Assembly (NCBI GenBank): GCA_030841185.1
Contig: JAVEDB010000024.1
Location: forward strand, 1 to 41,182
DNA: 41,182 nucleotides
Source: Actinomycetota bacterium
GTDB taxonomy: Bacteria; Actinomycetota; Actinomycetes; JACCUZ01
Direction of reading: 5' to 3'
This document shows, in pieces, positions 26,802 to 36,895 of this stretch; positions within the stretch are counted from its first letter, which is position 1; each line of letters opens with the position of its first letter. Position numbers and translations under genes: made by a program. The notes under the pieces were generated by a model. It made no database searches. It was not told where the DNA came from and saw nothing but the letters and a program-made list of their open reading frames with translations.

Positions 26802-28100
26802 GTGTCTTTCGCCGGTGACCTGAAAGCTGTAGCCCGGCACCGCGACTTCCGGCGGCTCTACGTCACCCGGCTCACCTCGCAGGCCTCGGACGGCATGTTC
26901 CAGTCCGCGCTGGCCAGCCTGTTCTTCTTCTCCCCCGAGAAGCAGACGTCCGCGAGCAACGTCGCCGCGTCCTTCGCCACCTTGCTGCTCCCGTACTCCC
27001 TCGTCGGCCCGTTCGCCGGTGTGCTGCTCGACCGGTGGCGCCGCCGTCAGGTGCTCGTCGTCGCCAACCTGCTGCGGGCCGCGATGGTGACCGGCGTGGC
27101 CGTCCTCGTCTTTGCGGGGGTGTCCGGGCTGCCGCTGTACGCCGCGGTGCTGGCCTGTCTCAGCGTCAACCGGTTCTTCCTCTCTGGGCTGTCGGCGGCG
27201 CTTCCGCACGTCGTACAGCCGAACGAGCTCGTGATGGCCAACTCGGTGTCGACCACCAGCGGCACCATCGTGGCGATCAGCGGGGCGGGTGTCGGCTACC
27301 TGCTCAATCGGGTCGTCGGCGAGGGGAGCACGGCCGATGGGCGGGTCATCCTCGTCGCTGCCGCGATCTACCTGGGGGCGGCGGCGCTGGCGGCCCGGAT
27401 GGACCGGGACCTGCTCGGGCCGGACCTCGACACCGGCCCGCCCGAGACTCGCCAGGCCGTCCGCCACGTCGCGGCCGGCATGGTCGACGGAGCCCGCCAC
27501 GTGTGGGCGCACCGCCCGGCCGGGCATGCCCTCGCCGCCATCGGCGCGCACCGGTTCTTCTACGGCATCTCGACCATCACCGTGATCCTGCTGTTCCGCA
27601 GCTACTTCAACCTGCCCTCGGACGTCGACGGCGGCTTCGCCGGGTTGGCCGAGGTCTTCGCGGCGTCCGGGGCCGGCGTGCTGCTCGCGGCGGTCGTCAC
27701 CCCGGAGATCACCCATCGGATCCGCAAGGCGACCTGGATGACGGTCTGCTTCGCGCTGGCCGCCGCGATGGAGGCCGTGTACGTCGGGTGGCTCAACGAA
27801 GGGTTGGTGATCCTCGGGGCCTTCGTCGTCGGGATGGCGGCGCAGGGTTCGAAGATCTGCGTGGACACGATCGTGCAGGAGTCGATCGACGATGCCTACC
27901 GGGGGCGGGTGTTCTCGTTCTACGACGTCGTCTTCAACATCGCCTTCGTGTCGGCAGCGGTCTTCGCGGCGCTGACGCTCCCGGCCGACGGCAACTCACG
28001 GGTGGTGTTCGGGGTCATCAGTGCCGGTTACGCCGCGACCGCGTTGGTCTACGGCCGGATCAGCTCTCGGCGCACCCCGTCCTCCCTCTCCCGCAATTGA
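26802..28100 (+). CDS. MFS transporter
   Basis: 'RDFRRLYVTRLTSQASDGMFQSAL', 'LVGPFAGVLLDRWRRRQVLVVANLLRA', repeated TM segments. Confidence 0.9.
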   Translation: MSFAGDLKAVARHRDFRRLYVTRLTSQASDGMFQSALASLFFFSPEKQTSASNVAASFATLLLPYSLVGPFAGVLLDRWRRRQVLVVANLLRAAMVTGVAVLVFAGVSGLPLYAAVLACLSVNRFFLSGLSAALPHVVQPNELVMANSVSTTSGTIVAISGAGVGYLLNRVVGEGSTADGRVILVAAAIYLGAAALAARMDRDLLGPDLDTGPPETRQAVRHVAAGMVDGARHVWAHRPAGHALAAIGAHRFFYGISTITVILLFRSYFNLPSDVDGGFAGLAEVFAASGAGVLLAAVVTPEITHRIRKATWMTVCFALAAAMEAVYVGWLNEGLVILGAFVVGMAAQGSKICVDTIVQESIDDAYRGRVFSFYDVVFNIAFVSAAVFAALTLPADGNSRVVFGVISAGYAATALVYGRISSRRTPSSLSRN

Positions 28101-28183
28101 CCACGTGAGGTACCCCAGTGGGTGCGACAACACCCGTAGACGACTGTTGTCGCACCCACTCGACCACCCCACGTGGTCAATTG
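28094..28183. repeat. nested palindromic element between convergent genes (possible bidirectional terminator or dispersed repeat)
   Basis: Outer arms CAATTGACCACGTG (28094-28107)/CACGTGGTCAATTG (28170-28183), inner arms AGTGGGTGCGACAAC (28117-28131)/GTTGTCGCACCCACT (28146-28160), all perfect. Confidence 0.9.
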
Positions 28184-28190
28184 GCGGAGG

Positions 28191-29705
28191 TCATGGCTGC
28201 TGGGTGGCCCACCAGGACCGGAGCTCGGTGACGGCCTCGTCGTGGGTCATCGGGCCCCGGTCGAGGCGCAGCTCCTTGAGGTGCCGCCACGCCTCACCCA
28301 CCAGCGGACCGGGCGGCAGCCCGAGGATCTCCATGATGGCGTTCCCGTCGAGGTCGGGCCGGATCGCGTCGAGCTCCTCCTGCTCGCGCAGCCGGGCGAT
28401 CCGCTCCTCCAGGTCGTCGTAGGCCCGCCGCAACGTCTCCGCGCGGCGGCGGTTGCGGGTGGTGCTGTCCGAGCGGGTCAGCTTGTGCAACCGGTCCAGC
28501 AACGGCCCCGCGTCCGCGACATAGCGGCGCACCGCCGAGTCGGTCCACGCACCGGTCCCGTAGCCGTGGAAGCGCAGGTGCAGCTCGACCAACCGGGCCA
28601 CCTGGTCGGTCACGTCCTTCGGGAAGCGCAGCGCCCGCATCCGGGCGGCGGTGAGCTTGGCTCCGACGACCTCGTGGTGGTGGAACGAGACGCCCCCGCC
28701 CGGCTCGAACCGCCGCGTCTTGGGCTTGCCGACGTCGTGCATCAGCGCCGCAAAGCGCAGCACGAAGTCCGGGGACGCGTCGGCATCCTCGAGTGAGATC
28801 GCCTGTTCGAGCACCGTCAGGGTGTGCTCGTAGACGTCCTTGTGGCGGTGGTGCTCGTCGATCTCGAGGGCGAGCCGCGGCAGCTCCGGCAGGACCTGCG
28901 CGGCGAGACCGGTGCTCACCATCAGGGCCAGCCCCGGTCGGGGGTCGGGGGAGCACACCAGCTTCACCAGCTCGTCGCGCACCCGCTCGGCCGACACGAT
29001 CGAGATGCGGTCGGCCATCGCGGTCATCGCCGCCACGACCGGCGGGTCCACGGCGAAGCCGAGCTGGGACGCGAACCTGGCCGCCCGCATCATCCGCAAC
29101 GGGTCGTCGCTGAACGAGTCCTCGGGCCGGCCGGGCGTCCGCAGCAACCGGCCAGAGAGGTCGGCCAGGCCGCCGTGCGGGTCGACGAAGGTCATCGCCG
29201 GCAGCGAGACGGCCATCGCGTTCACCGTGAAGTCGCGGCGCTCGAGGTCGTGCACGAGGGTGTCCCCGTACGTGACGTCGGGCTTGCGCGAGTCCGACCG
29301 GTAGACCTCGCTGCGGTAGGTCGTCACCTCGATGCGGTGCTCACCCTTGCGGGCCCCCACTGTGCCGAATGCGATCCCCACGTCCCAGTGCGCGTCCGCC
29401 CAGCCCTTGAGCACCTGCACGATCTGGTCCGGGCGCGCGTCGGTGGTGAAATCGAGGTCCTGCACCGGGCGGCCGAGCAGCGCATCGCGGACCGGGCCGC
29501 CCACCAGGGCCAGCTCGTGACCCGCCGCGGTGAACCTCGCGCCCAGCTCCGCGAGCACCGGCTCGACCCGCATCAGCTCCGCGAGCAGCCGCTGCTGGGC
29601 GGCCGACAACGCGCCGCTCGCAGCGGCGGTGGCACCGCGCTCGGCGGAGTCCGGGGGGTCGGCGGGCACGAGACGCAAGGGTACGGCGGTGGCCGGGCCG
29701 CTCAC
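28191..29705 (-). CDS. cca: CCA tRNA nucleotidyltransferase
   Basis: '[27 protein letters not shown]', '[11 protein letters not shown]', '[17 protein letters not shown]', HD '[14 protein letters not shown]'. Confidence 0.93.
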   Translation of the reverse strand: MSGPATAVPLRLVPADPPDSAERGATAAASGALSAAQQRLLAELMRVEPVLAELGARFTAAGHELALVGGPVRDALLGRPVQDLDFTTDARPDQIVQVLKGWADAHWDVGIAFGTVGARKGEHRIEVTTYRSEVYRSDSRKPDVTYGDTLVHDLERRDFTVNAMAVSLPAMTFVDPHGGLADLSGRLLRTPGRPEDSFSDDPLRMMRAARFASQLGFAVDPPVVAAMTAMADRISIVSAERVRDELVKLVCSPDPRPGLALMVSTGLAAQVLPELPRLALEIDEHHRHKDVYEHTLTVLEQAISLEDADASPDFVLRFAALMHDVGKPKTRRFEPGGGVSFHHHEVVGAKLTAARMRALRFPKDVTDQVARLVELHLRFHGYGTGAWTDSAVRRYVADAGPLLDRLHKLTRSDSTTRNRRRAETLRRAYDDLEERIARLREQEELDAIRPDLDGNAIMEILGLPPGPLVGEAWRHLKELRLDRGPMTHDEAVTELRSWWATQQP

Positions 29706-29740
29706 CGCTGGCCGCCCGAGGCCGTGGTTACCATCACCCG

Positions 29741-30223
29741 GTGCCCCGCTCTCCGTCGTCGTCGCGCCGTCCGCGGCCGCGACGGACCCTGCGGAAGGTC
29801 GAGGAGACCTCGGCCGGGGGTCTCGTGGTCGACCGGACCGGCAGCGGCCCTCGGGCGGCGATCATCGGCCGGCTGGACCGGCGCGGCCGGCTGCTCTGGT
29901 CCCTTCCCAAGGGGCATCTGGAGGCGGGGGAGACGGCCGAGGACGCCGCCGTCCGGGAGGTGGAGGAGGAGACCGGTATCCGCGGCCGGGTCCTCGCACC
30001 GCTGGGCACGATCGACTACTGGTTCGTCGCGGAGGACCGGCGCATCCACAAGACGGTGCACCACTACCTGCTGGAGGCCTCCGGCGGCGAGCTCTCCGAC
30101 ACCGACATCGAGGTCGACGAGGTGGCCTGGGTGCCCCTCGACGAGCTGCGGGACCGGCTCGCCTACGCCGGCGAACGGCGGTTGGCGCAGACCGCAGCGG
30201 ACCTGCTCGCGGACTCGGCGTGA
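29741..30223 (+). CDS. NUDIX hydrolase (MutT-like)
   Basis: Nudix box '[25 protein letters not shown]'. Confidence 0.93.
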   Translation: MPRSPSSSRRPRPRRTLRKVEETSAGGLVVDRTGSGPRAAIIGRLDRRGRLLWSLPKGHLEAGETAEDAAVREVEEETGIRGRVLAPLGTIDYWFVAEDRRIHKTVHHYLLEASGGELSDTDIEVDEVAWVPLDELRDRLAYAGERRLAQTAADLLADSA

Positions 30224-32361
30224 CCACCGCGCCGCCCGCCCGGACCACGCGCGGGCGGGCCCGGCGCTCGCGAGCAATCCGGACGCTGGTCGCCGCACCG
30301 CTGGCGCTGGTCGCCGTGCTCGCCGTACCCGCGCATGCCTCGGCGGCGGGGCCGCTGGCGACCGTGGTCGTCAGCAACCTGGACCCCGCCGTGGGTGTCC
30401 CGGGCGCCACCCTGCAGGCCACCGGAATGGTCCGGGCCGGCGGGACTGAGGCCCTGGACAACGTCGAGGTCCGGTTACGGCTCTCCCGTACGACGTTGAG
30501 CAGCCGCGGCGAGCTCGCTGCCGTCGCCGCGGGGCGCACCGCCAGCCGAGACGGCCTGGTGGTGGCCCGAGTCCGCCTGCCGGGGCGGATCTCCGCCGGT
30601 GGCGAGTCCGCATTCGAGGTGTCGACCCCGCTGGCGAAGGTCACGACCCTGCGGGACTTCGGCGTGTACGTGCTGAACATCGAGGTGATCGCCCGGCACC
30701 GGACCGGCTTCGGCCGAGTCGCCATCGTGCGGACCTTCCTGCCGTGGGTGCCGCAGACGCAGGACTTCAAGCCCACGTCCTTCGCCTGGATATGGCCACT
30801 GACCGCCGTGCCGTCCCGACTGCCCGACGGCACGTTCGTCGACGAGACGTTGGCGAATCAGATGGCGCCGGACGGCCGGCTCGGACGGCTGGCCGCGGCG
30901 GGCAGCGAGCTCGGCCAACGGCGCGCGCTGACGTGGGTCGTGGACCCGGCCCTGCTCGACTCCGCGAAGGACATGGGCAACGGCTACCAGGTTCGCGCCG
31001 CAGCCGGGCCGGGTGGCTCGGCGGGCACCGTCGACGGGACTGGCGCGGGCGCGGCCAACGAATGGCTGGACCTGCTCCGGTCGGCCAGCGGCGGCGCCGG
31101 CGTTCTCGCGCTGCCCTACGGCGACCCCGACGACGTCGCACTGCAGCACAACGGCCTGACCGCGGACCTGGTGACGGCGCGCGCGAAAGGCGCCGACATC
31201 GCGAGCTCGGTGCTCGGGCGCCAGGTCTCGGACGACGTGGCCTGGCCGGCCGACGGTTTTGCCGACGGTGCCAGCCTCACGGCATTCAAAGGCATGGGGA
31301 TGGACGCCGTCCTGCTCGACGGGCGGGCGATGCCACCCGAACTGGACCTGAGCTTCACACCCACCGGCAGAGCGGACGTGCGCACCGCCAACGGACCGCT
31401 GGCCGGGCTGCTCTTTGACGCAACGCTCACCCGCATCCTCTCGTCGACTGCACCGGAGACGGGGCTGCTGGCCGGTCAGCGCTTTCTCGCGGAAACCGCG
31501 ATGATCACCGCCGAGCTGCCGGCGGCCGGCTCCTCGCGCACCGTTCTCATCGCCCCGCCACGAAACTGGAACCCGCCGACCCAACTGCTGGACCGCATCG
31601 TCAAGGGCGCCGGGGACGCCCCATGGTTCGGCGAATCGTCGGTGACCGCCCTGCGAGCCGCGCCTCCGCCCGAGCTCGATCGGCTCCCGGTGCGCTATGC
31701 CACGTCGGTACGGCGGTACGAGTTGCCGGCCGCGTACCTCACGGCCATCCGCGACATGCACTCCCGGGTGGCCAACTTCGCCTCAGTGCTCACCGACCCC
31801 CAGGCGCTGGTCCCCGCCCTCGACGAGTCGCTGCTGATGCTGGAGTCGAGCTGGTGGCGCGGCCGCGGTGACCGGGTCAACCGTCTCGACGCGGTCCGGA
31901 GCAACCTGGCCGACCTCCGCTCGCAGGTGCACGTGCTCCCGGGCAGCTACACGTTCGGCAGCAAGTCCGGCACCATCCCGCTGACCATCTCCAACGGCCT
32001 CGACCAGCCGGTGCTCGTCAACATTGCCTTGACGCCGTTGCGGCTCGGCCTGACCATCGGCAACGTCCCGGCCGTCCGCATACCCGCCAAGAGCAAGCTG
32101 CAGATCGGCGTACCCGCCAAGGCCGTCGCCAACGGCGTCGTCCTGGTGGAGGCCCACCTGCTCACCCCGGACGGCGCCCCGTACGGACAGCCGGTGGAGC
32201 TGCGGGTGCGCGTCACCCAGTACGGCACGCTCGCCCTCGTGATCACCCTCGGCGCGGGCGGCGTGCTCGTCGCGGCGTCCGCGATCCGGCTCAGCCGCCG
32301 GGCCCACCTGGCCAGACATGCCCGGCCCGCCGAGCTGACCCACCCGGCGGAGCCCGCATGA
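30220..32361 (+). CDS. DUF6049-like secreted/membrane-anchored protein (Rv3909-like position)
   Basis: GTG at 30220 overlaps NUDIX stop by 4 bp; signal peptide '[20 protein letters not shown]', C-terminal TM '[25 protein letters not shown]'. Confidence 0.8.
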   Translation: MTTAPPARTTRGRARRSRAIRTLVAAPLALVAVLAVPAHASAAGPLATVVVSNLDPAVGVPGATLQATGMVRAGGTEALDNVEVRLRLSRTTLSSRGELAAVAAGRTASRDGLVVARVRLPGRISAGGESAFEVSTPLAKVTTLRDFGVYVLNIEVIARHRTGFGRVAIVRTFLPWVPQTQDFKPTSFAWIWPLTAVPSRLPDGTFVDETLANQMAPDGRLGRLAAAGSELGQRRALTWVVDPALLDSAKDMGNGYQVRAAAGPGGSAGTVDGTGAGAANEWLDLLRSASGGAGVLALPYGDPDDVALQHNGLTADLVTARAKGADIASSVLGRQVSDDVAWPADGFADGASLTAFKGMGMDAVLLDGRAMPPELDLSFTPTGRADVRTANGPLAGLLFDATLTRILSSTAPETGLLAGQRFLAETAMITAELPAAGSSRTVLIAPPRNWNPPTQLLDRIVKGAGDAPWFGESSVTALRAAPPPELDRLPVRYATSVRRYELPAAYLTAIRDMHSRVANFASVLTDPQALVPALDESLLMLESSWWRGRGDRVNRLDAVRSNLADLRSQVHVLPGSYTFGSKSGTIPLTISNGLDQPVLVNIALTPLRLGLTIGNVPAVRIPAKSKLQIGVPAKAVANGVVLVEAHLLTPDGAPYGQPVELRVRVTQYGTLALVITLGAGGVLVAASAIRLSRRAHLARHARPAELTHPAEPA

Positions 32362-33998
32362 CCGACCCCGGGGACACCTCGCCGACCGGCGGCCTGCTGC
32401 GGTCGAGCAGCGTCATGGCGATGGGGACGGTGTTCTCGCGCGCCCTGGGCTTCGTGCGCAGCGCGGTGCTCGCGGCGGCGATCGGCACCCAGCTCGTCGC
32501 AACGACCTTCAACGTCGCGAACACGGTGCCGAACATCATCTACATCCTGCTCGCCGGCGGCGTGCTGAACGCGGTCTTCGTGCCACAGCTCGTCCGCGCG
32601 ATGACCGACCACGACGGCGGGCGGGCGTACACCGACCGGTTGCTGACTCTCGCCGCCCTGGTGCTGCTCGCCATCACCGTGGTGGCGACGGCTGCGGCGC
32701 CGCTCGTCATCCGCCTCTACACCCCGGGTTCGTGGAGCGGCAGCGACGTGGCGACGGCGACGGCATTCGCGTTCTGGTGCCTGCCCCAGATCGCGTTCTA
32801 CGGGGCCTACACGATGCTCGGACAGGTGCTCAACGCGCGCGGCAGCTTCGGGCCGATGATGTGGGCGCCCATCCTGAACAACCTCGTCGCGATCGTCACC
32901 GGCCTCGTGTTCATCGCGTTCGTCACCGTCGACTTCGAGAACCCGGGTGCCCTCGGCGCCGGTGCCATCGCCCTGCTCGGCGCGGGCACCACAGCCGGGG
33001 TGGTCGTGCAGGCGCTGGTGCTGGTGCCGGTGCTGCGGCGGAGCGGGTTCCGCTACCGCCCCCGGTTCGACTTCCGCGGGACCGGCCTGGGCAAGGCACG
33101 TGAGCTCGCGAAGTGGTCGCTGCTGTTCGTGTTCGTCAACCAGATCGCGTACGCCGTGGTCGTCAACCTCGGGGCCCGCGTCGACAAGTCCGCCGCCGAG
33201 ACGATCGGCTACGGGGTCGGCTACACGGCGTACACGTATGCCTATCTCATCTTCATCCTGCCGCACTCGATCATCACCGTCTCCGTGGTGACCGCACTGC
33301 TGCCGCGGATGAGCGCGGCCGCCGCGGCCCGGGACCACGCCACCCTGCGCGCGGACCTGTCCACCGGCTGGCGGCTGACCGCGGTCGGCGTCATCGTGGC
33401 CGCCGCCGGGTACGTCGCGCTGGGGCCGGACCTCACCGGACTGCTGTACGCCGGCGCGGGGGACGACGGAGCCCGGTACATCGGGCTCGTGCTGGCGGCG
33501 TTCGGGGTCGGGCTGCCCGCGTTCTCCGCGCAGTACCTCGCGCTGCGCGGCTTCTACGCGCTGGAGGACACCCGGACCCCGTTCCTGCTCCAGGTCGGTA
33601 TCGCGTCGGCGAACGTGGTGCTCGCGCTTGCCGCGTACGTCGTGTTGCCGCTGCGCTGGAAGATCGTCGGGGTGGCCGCCGCCTACTCCCTGACCTACCT
33701 CGTGGGGCTCGCGGTCAGCAGCTACGTTCTGCGCCGACGGATCGGTGGTCTGGACGGGTCACGGGTCATCCGGACCTATGCCCGGCTCGTCGCGGCCGCC
33801 GTGCCCGCCGCCGCCGCGGCGTACGGCGTGTCCCACCTGGTCACGTCCAACGTCGGCGAGGGGGCGCGCGGGTCGCTGGTGGCACTGGCCCTCGGCGGCC
33901 TGGTGCTGATCGGCGGCTACCTGGGCCTGGCCCGGCTGCTGCACGTCGAGGAGCTGACCGCGCTCGTCGGGATGGTCCGCGGCCGGTCGCTGGGCTGA
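32358..33998 (+). CDS. murJ: lipid II flippase MurJ/MviN
   Basis: 'SSVMAMGTVFSRALGFVRSAVLAAAIGTQLVATTFNVANTVPNIIYILLAGGVLNAVFVPQLVRA'; 4-bp overlap with upstream gene. Confidence 0.93.
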   Translation: MTDPGDTSPTGGLLRSSSVMAMGTVFSRALGFVRSAVLAAAIGTQLVATTFNVANTVPNIIYILLAGGVLNAVFVPQLVRAMTDHDGGRAYTDRLLTLAALVLLAITVVATAAAPLVIRLYTPGSWSGSDVATATAFAFWCLPQIAFYGAYTMLGQVLNARGSFGPMMWAPILNNLVAIVTGLVFIAFVTVDFENPGALGAGAIALLGAGTTAGVVVQALVLVPVLRRSGFRYRPRFDFRGTGLGKARELAKWSLLFVFVNQIAYAVVVNLGARVDKSAAETIGYGVGYTAYTYAYLIFILPHSIITVSVVTALLPRMSAAAAARDHATLRADLSTGWRLTAVGVIVAAAGYVALGPDLTGLLYAGAGDDGARYIGLVLAAFGVGLPAFSAQYLALRGFYALEDTRTPFLLQVGIASANVVLALAAYVVLPLRWKIVGVAAAYSLTYLVGLAVSSYVLRRRIGGLDGSRVIRTYARLVAAAVPAAAAAYGVSHLVTSNVGEGARGSLVALALGGLVLIGGYLGLARLLHVEELTALVGMVRGRSLG

Positions 33999-34057
33999 CC
34001 CAACGCGTCGGCCGCTGGACCTCAAGCGGGAGCACCTCGGAGCCGACCTCTCTATCC

Positions 34058-34471
34058 ATGAGACGTGTGCGGTCCGTGCTCGCCAACGAGCGTGGTGACA
34101 TCGTGCTCGGCTGGCTCACGAGGCTGGCCGTGGTCTTCGGCCTGGCCGGGATCGTGCTCTTCGACGGGATCTCGGTGGCCGTGACGACCGTCAACGTCGC
34201 CGACCAGGCCAACACGGCTGCTCTCGACGCCTCGGACACGTGGAACACCACCAAGAACGTGCAGCTGACCTACCTGGCGGCGCTCGCGTCGGCCCAGAAG
34301 CAGGACCCTGGGAACGCCGTGGACACCACGACGTTCCGCGTCGACCCCGACGGCAAGGTGCACGTCCGCCTCACCCGCACCGCCACCACCCTCGTGCTGT
34401 ATCGGATCGGCCCGGCCAAGAAGTGGGCCGTGGTCACCCAGGACGGCGACGGCAAGTCCGTCCCCGGCTGA
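34058..34471 (+). CDS. small single-TM protein, possibly TadE/pilin-like
   Basis: In-frame ATG at 34058: 'MRRVRSVLANERGDIVLGWLTRLAVVFGLAGIVLFDGISVAVTTVNVADQANTAALDASDTW...'; N-terminal hydrophobic helix. Confidence 0.65.
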   Translation: MRRVRSVLANERGDIVLGWLTRLAVVFGLAGIVLFDGISVAVTTVNVADQANTAALDASDTWNTTKNVQLTYLAALASAQKQDPGNAVDTTTFRVDPDGKVHVRLTRTATTLVLYRIGPAKKWAVVTQDGDGKSVPG

Positions 34472-34488
34472 CTCGGCCGCCTAAACCC

Positions 34489-34523
34489 GGTCGTACCCGG
34501 TCGTCCCGGTCGTCGCTGGTCGT
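34489..34523. repeat. four GGTCGT hexamers at 9-10 bp spacing
   Basis: GGTCGT at 34489, 34499, 34508 and 34518, upstream of the pseudokinase gene. Confidence 0.6.
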
Positions 34524-34635
34524 CCGCTCCGGGGACTGAACCCGGCGGGCGGCGGGTAGGCGGCTTAGCATGGTGCGCAGGGCCGTGACGGCTCGTGCAC
34601 TACCCCGAGGGACAGCAGACGACGCGAGGAGCCCG

Positions 34636-36117
34636 GTGCCGCCGCCGTACGCCGTCGAGCCAGGGACGCGGCTCGTCGACCGCTACCTTCTCGAGGCTCG
34701 GCTGGGGCACGCCGGGAGCACCACCTACTGGCGGGCCCGCGACGAGCTGCTCGACCGCGCGGTCGGCATCTGTCTCCTCGACGTGACCGCCTCGGACGCC
34801 CGCTCCATCCTGCGCGCCGCGCGGCAGGCCGCCGCAGTCAACGACGCGCGCTTCCTGCGGGTGCTGGACGCCAGCGAGACCGACAAGGTCGTCTACGTCG
34901 TGACCGAGTGGGTCACCGCGACCAGCCTCGCCGAGCTGCTGGCCGACGGCCCGATGTCGCCGAACGAAGCCCGCGCCATGGTCGTCGAGATCGCGGAGGC
35001 GCTGGCCGCGGCCCACGAGCAGGGCCTGGCGCACCTGTGCCTGCAGCCCGAGCACATCCTGCGCACGGCGCACGACCAGATCAAGGTGTCGGGGCTGGCC
35101 GTGGACGCAGCGGTGCGGGGCATTTCTGCGGTCGGGGCCGCGGAGGCGGCCCGCCTTGACGTCGCGGGTTGCGCCGGCGTGCTCTACGCCGCCCTGACCG
35201 CGCGCTGGCCCGGCGGCGGCCACACCACGCTGCCACCGGCTCCCCGCGAGAACGGTGAGCTCTGCAGCCCGCGGCAGGTGCGGGCCGGGATCCCCGACGA
35301 CCTCGATGAGCTGACCTGCCGGGGCCTCGCCGTGCCCAACAAGGCGCCCGGTGCCGAACCGCTCGGGGGGCCGGCTGAGCTGGCGGCGGCCCTGGCCGCG
35401 GCGTCAACGACGACCCGGATGGCCCCGGTGCGCGGGCCAGAGGGGACCGGGTCGGGGGACACGCCGTACCCCCCGGCGTACTTCGCGGCGTACGACGACG
35501 AGAGCCCCCGCCGCCGGCGCCTGATGGCGCGAGGGGCATGGGTCCTCGCCGCTCTGCTGCTCGCCGCGGGCGTCGGACTGGTCGGCTGGCAGCTGCTGAT
35601 GGCGGTGGTGGACAGCAAGCCCCCGGCCGTCGGCTCGACCTCGTCGGCCTCCGGCTCGGCCGCAACCGGCCAAGGCCCGATCAAGGTCGCCAGCGTTGAG
35701 TCGTTCGACCCGCCGCCCGGCGACGGGGAGGAGAACAACTCCCGCGTACGCCGGGTGCTGGACGGCAACACCAGCACGGTGTGGACCACCAAGACGTACT
35801 TCGACCCGTTCGGCCAGTCCGGAATCAAGGAGGGCGTCGGGCTGCTGCTCGACCTCGGGCGGCGCCAGTCGGTCGGGTCCGTCGCCGTGGCGCTGCGCGG
35901 GGGCGGCACCGACCTCGAGCTCCGGGTGGCCGACGAAAGCGGTGACCGCGCGAGGGACTACCGGGTCGTGGCGCAGGCCACCGGAGCCACCGGTCTCGTC
36001 GAGCTCAAGCCGCCGGAGCCGGTCCAGGCGCGATTCGTGCTGATCTGGCTGACGTCGCTGCCGCAGGAAGGCGCGGACTATCGGGGCACGATCGCCGAGG
36101 TCGGCGTACGGGGCTGA
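34636..36117 (+). CDS. membrane-anchored pseudokinase with extracytoplasmic discoidin-like domain
   Basis: Kinase-fold N-terminus with HRD replaced by 'HLC', DFG by 'SGL' and the VAIK Lys absent; TM 'GAWVLAALLLAAGVGLVGWQLLMAVV'; C-terminal 'VRRVLDGNTSTVWTTKTYFDPFGQSGIKEGVGLLLDLGRRQSVGSVAV'. GAGGAG upstream of GTG 34636. Confidence 0.82.
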   Translation: MPPPYAVEPGTRLVDRYLLEARLGHAGSTTYWRARDELLDRAVGICLLDVTASDARSILRAARQAAAVNDARFLRVLDASETDKVVYVVTEWVTATSLAELLADGPMSPNEARAMVVEIAEALAAAHEQGLAHLCLQPEHILRTAHDQIKVSGLAVDAAVRGISAVGAAEAARLDVAGCAGVLYAALTARWPGGGHTTLPPAPRENGELCSPRQVRAGIPDDLDELTCRGLAVPNKAPGAEPLGGPAELAAALAAASTTTRMAPVRGPEGTGSGDTPYPPAYFAAYDDESPRRRRLMARGAWVLAALLLAAGVGLVGWQLLMAVVDSKPPAVGSTSSASGSAATGQGPIKVASVESFDPPPGDGEENNSRVRRVLDGNTSTVWTTKTYFDPFGQSGIKEGVGLLLDLGRRQSVGSVAVALRGGGTDLELRVADESGDRARDYRVVAQATGATGLVELKPPEPVQARFVLIWLTSLPQEGADYRGTIAEVGVRG

Positions 36118-36232
36118 AACCACCCGCGACGCTCCGACGTCGCACGGCGGACCCCGGCGCGCTTGAGCCCACCGGCTCACCTGCCGACCTACCCTGCAAG
36201 CAAGGACGGCTGGCGAGCGGAGGTGGAACCGG

Positions 36233-36895
36233 GTGCGGGAGGCTCCAGGGCGCCCGGACGACTCGGGCCGCACCGATGGCGAGCTGCTGCGCGACGCGGC
36301 CGAGGGCGACCGCGAGGCGGTCGGCGAGCTGTTCGGCCGGCACCGCGACCGGTTGTGGGCCGTCGCCGTGCGCACCCTGGGGGACCGCGAGGAAGCGGCC
36401 GATGCGCTGCAGGACGCGTTCGTGTCCGTCCTTCGCACCACCTCGGCGGGGGGTTCCGCGGCGTTCCGCGGCGACTCTGCACCGTCCACGTGGCTGCACC
36501 GGGTCGTCGTCAATGCCTGCCTGGACCGGGCCCGCCGCCGCGCGGTGCGTCCCGCCGACCCGTTCCCCGACGCGGAGCCACCGGCCCGCGGACCGGATGC
36601 GTTCTCGGGGGTGGAGACCGCGCTCGACCTCGAGCGGGCGCTGGACGTGCTCCCGCTGGACCAGCGGGCTGCGCTCGTGCTCGTGCACATGTACGGATGG
36701 TCTGTGGAGGACGCCGCCGAGGTCCTGGACTGTCAGCCAGGGACGGTGAAGAGCCGGTGCTCGCGCGGGCGAGCGCGTCTGGTCACGGTGCTGGGCGCGG
36801 CCGGGGGGAACCGAGACACCTCCGACGGCGTCCCATCTCAGACCGTCCCGACTGACCCTGCCAGCGCCGCGAACGGAGGTGACCCGACGCCATGA
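36233..36895 (+). CDS. sigM: ECF RNA polymerase sigma factor SigM
   Basis: 'DREAVGELFGRHRDRLWAVAVRTLGDREEAADALQDAFVSVLRT', 'LPLDQRAALVLVHMYGWSVEDAAEVLDCQPGTVKSRCSRGRARL'; position before anti-sigma/trxB. Confidence 0.92.
   Translation: MREAPGRPDDSGRTDGELLRDAAEGDREAVGELFGRHRDRLWAVAVRTLGDREEAADALQDAFVSVLRTTSAGGSAAFRGDSAPSTWLHRVVVNACLDRARRRAVRPADPFPDAEPPARGPDAFSGVETALDLERALDVLPLDQRAALVLVHMYGWSVEDAAEVLDCQPGTVKSRCSRGRARLVTVLGAAGGNRDTSDGVPSQTVPTDPASAANGGDPTP

Noticed and set aside
25638-27716. Minus-strand 692-aa ORF opposite ino1 and the MFS gene
   Set aside because: No recognisable domain; covers two well-supported plus-strand genes. GC-driven shadow frame.
31947-33338. Minus-strand 463-aa ORF opposite DUF6049/murJ
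   Set aside because: His/Arg/Gly-rich antisense frame with no domain signature.
33113-34471. 452-aa plus-strand ORF overlapping murJ
   Set aside because: Only the last 137 residues (from 34058) look like a protein; the upstream part is an out-of-frame shadow of murJ.
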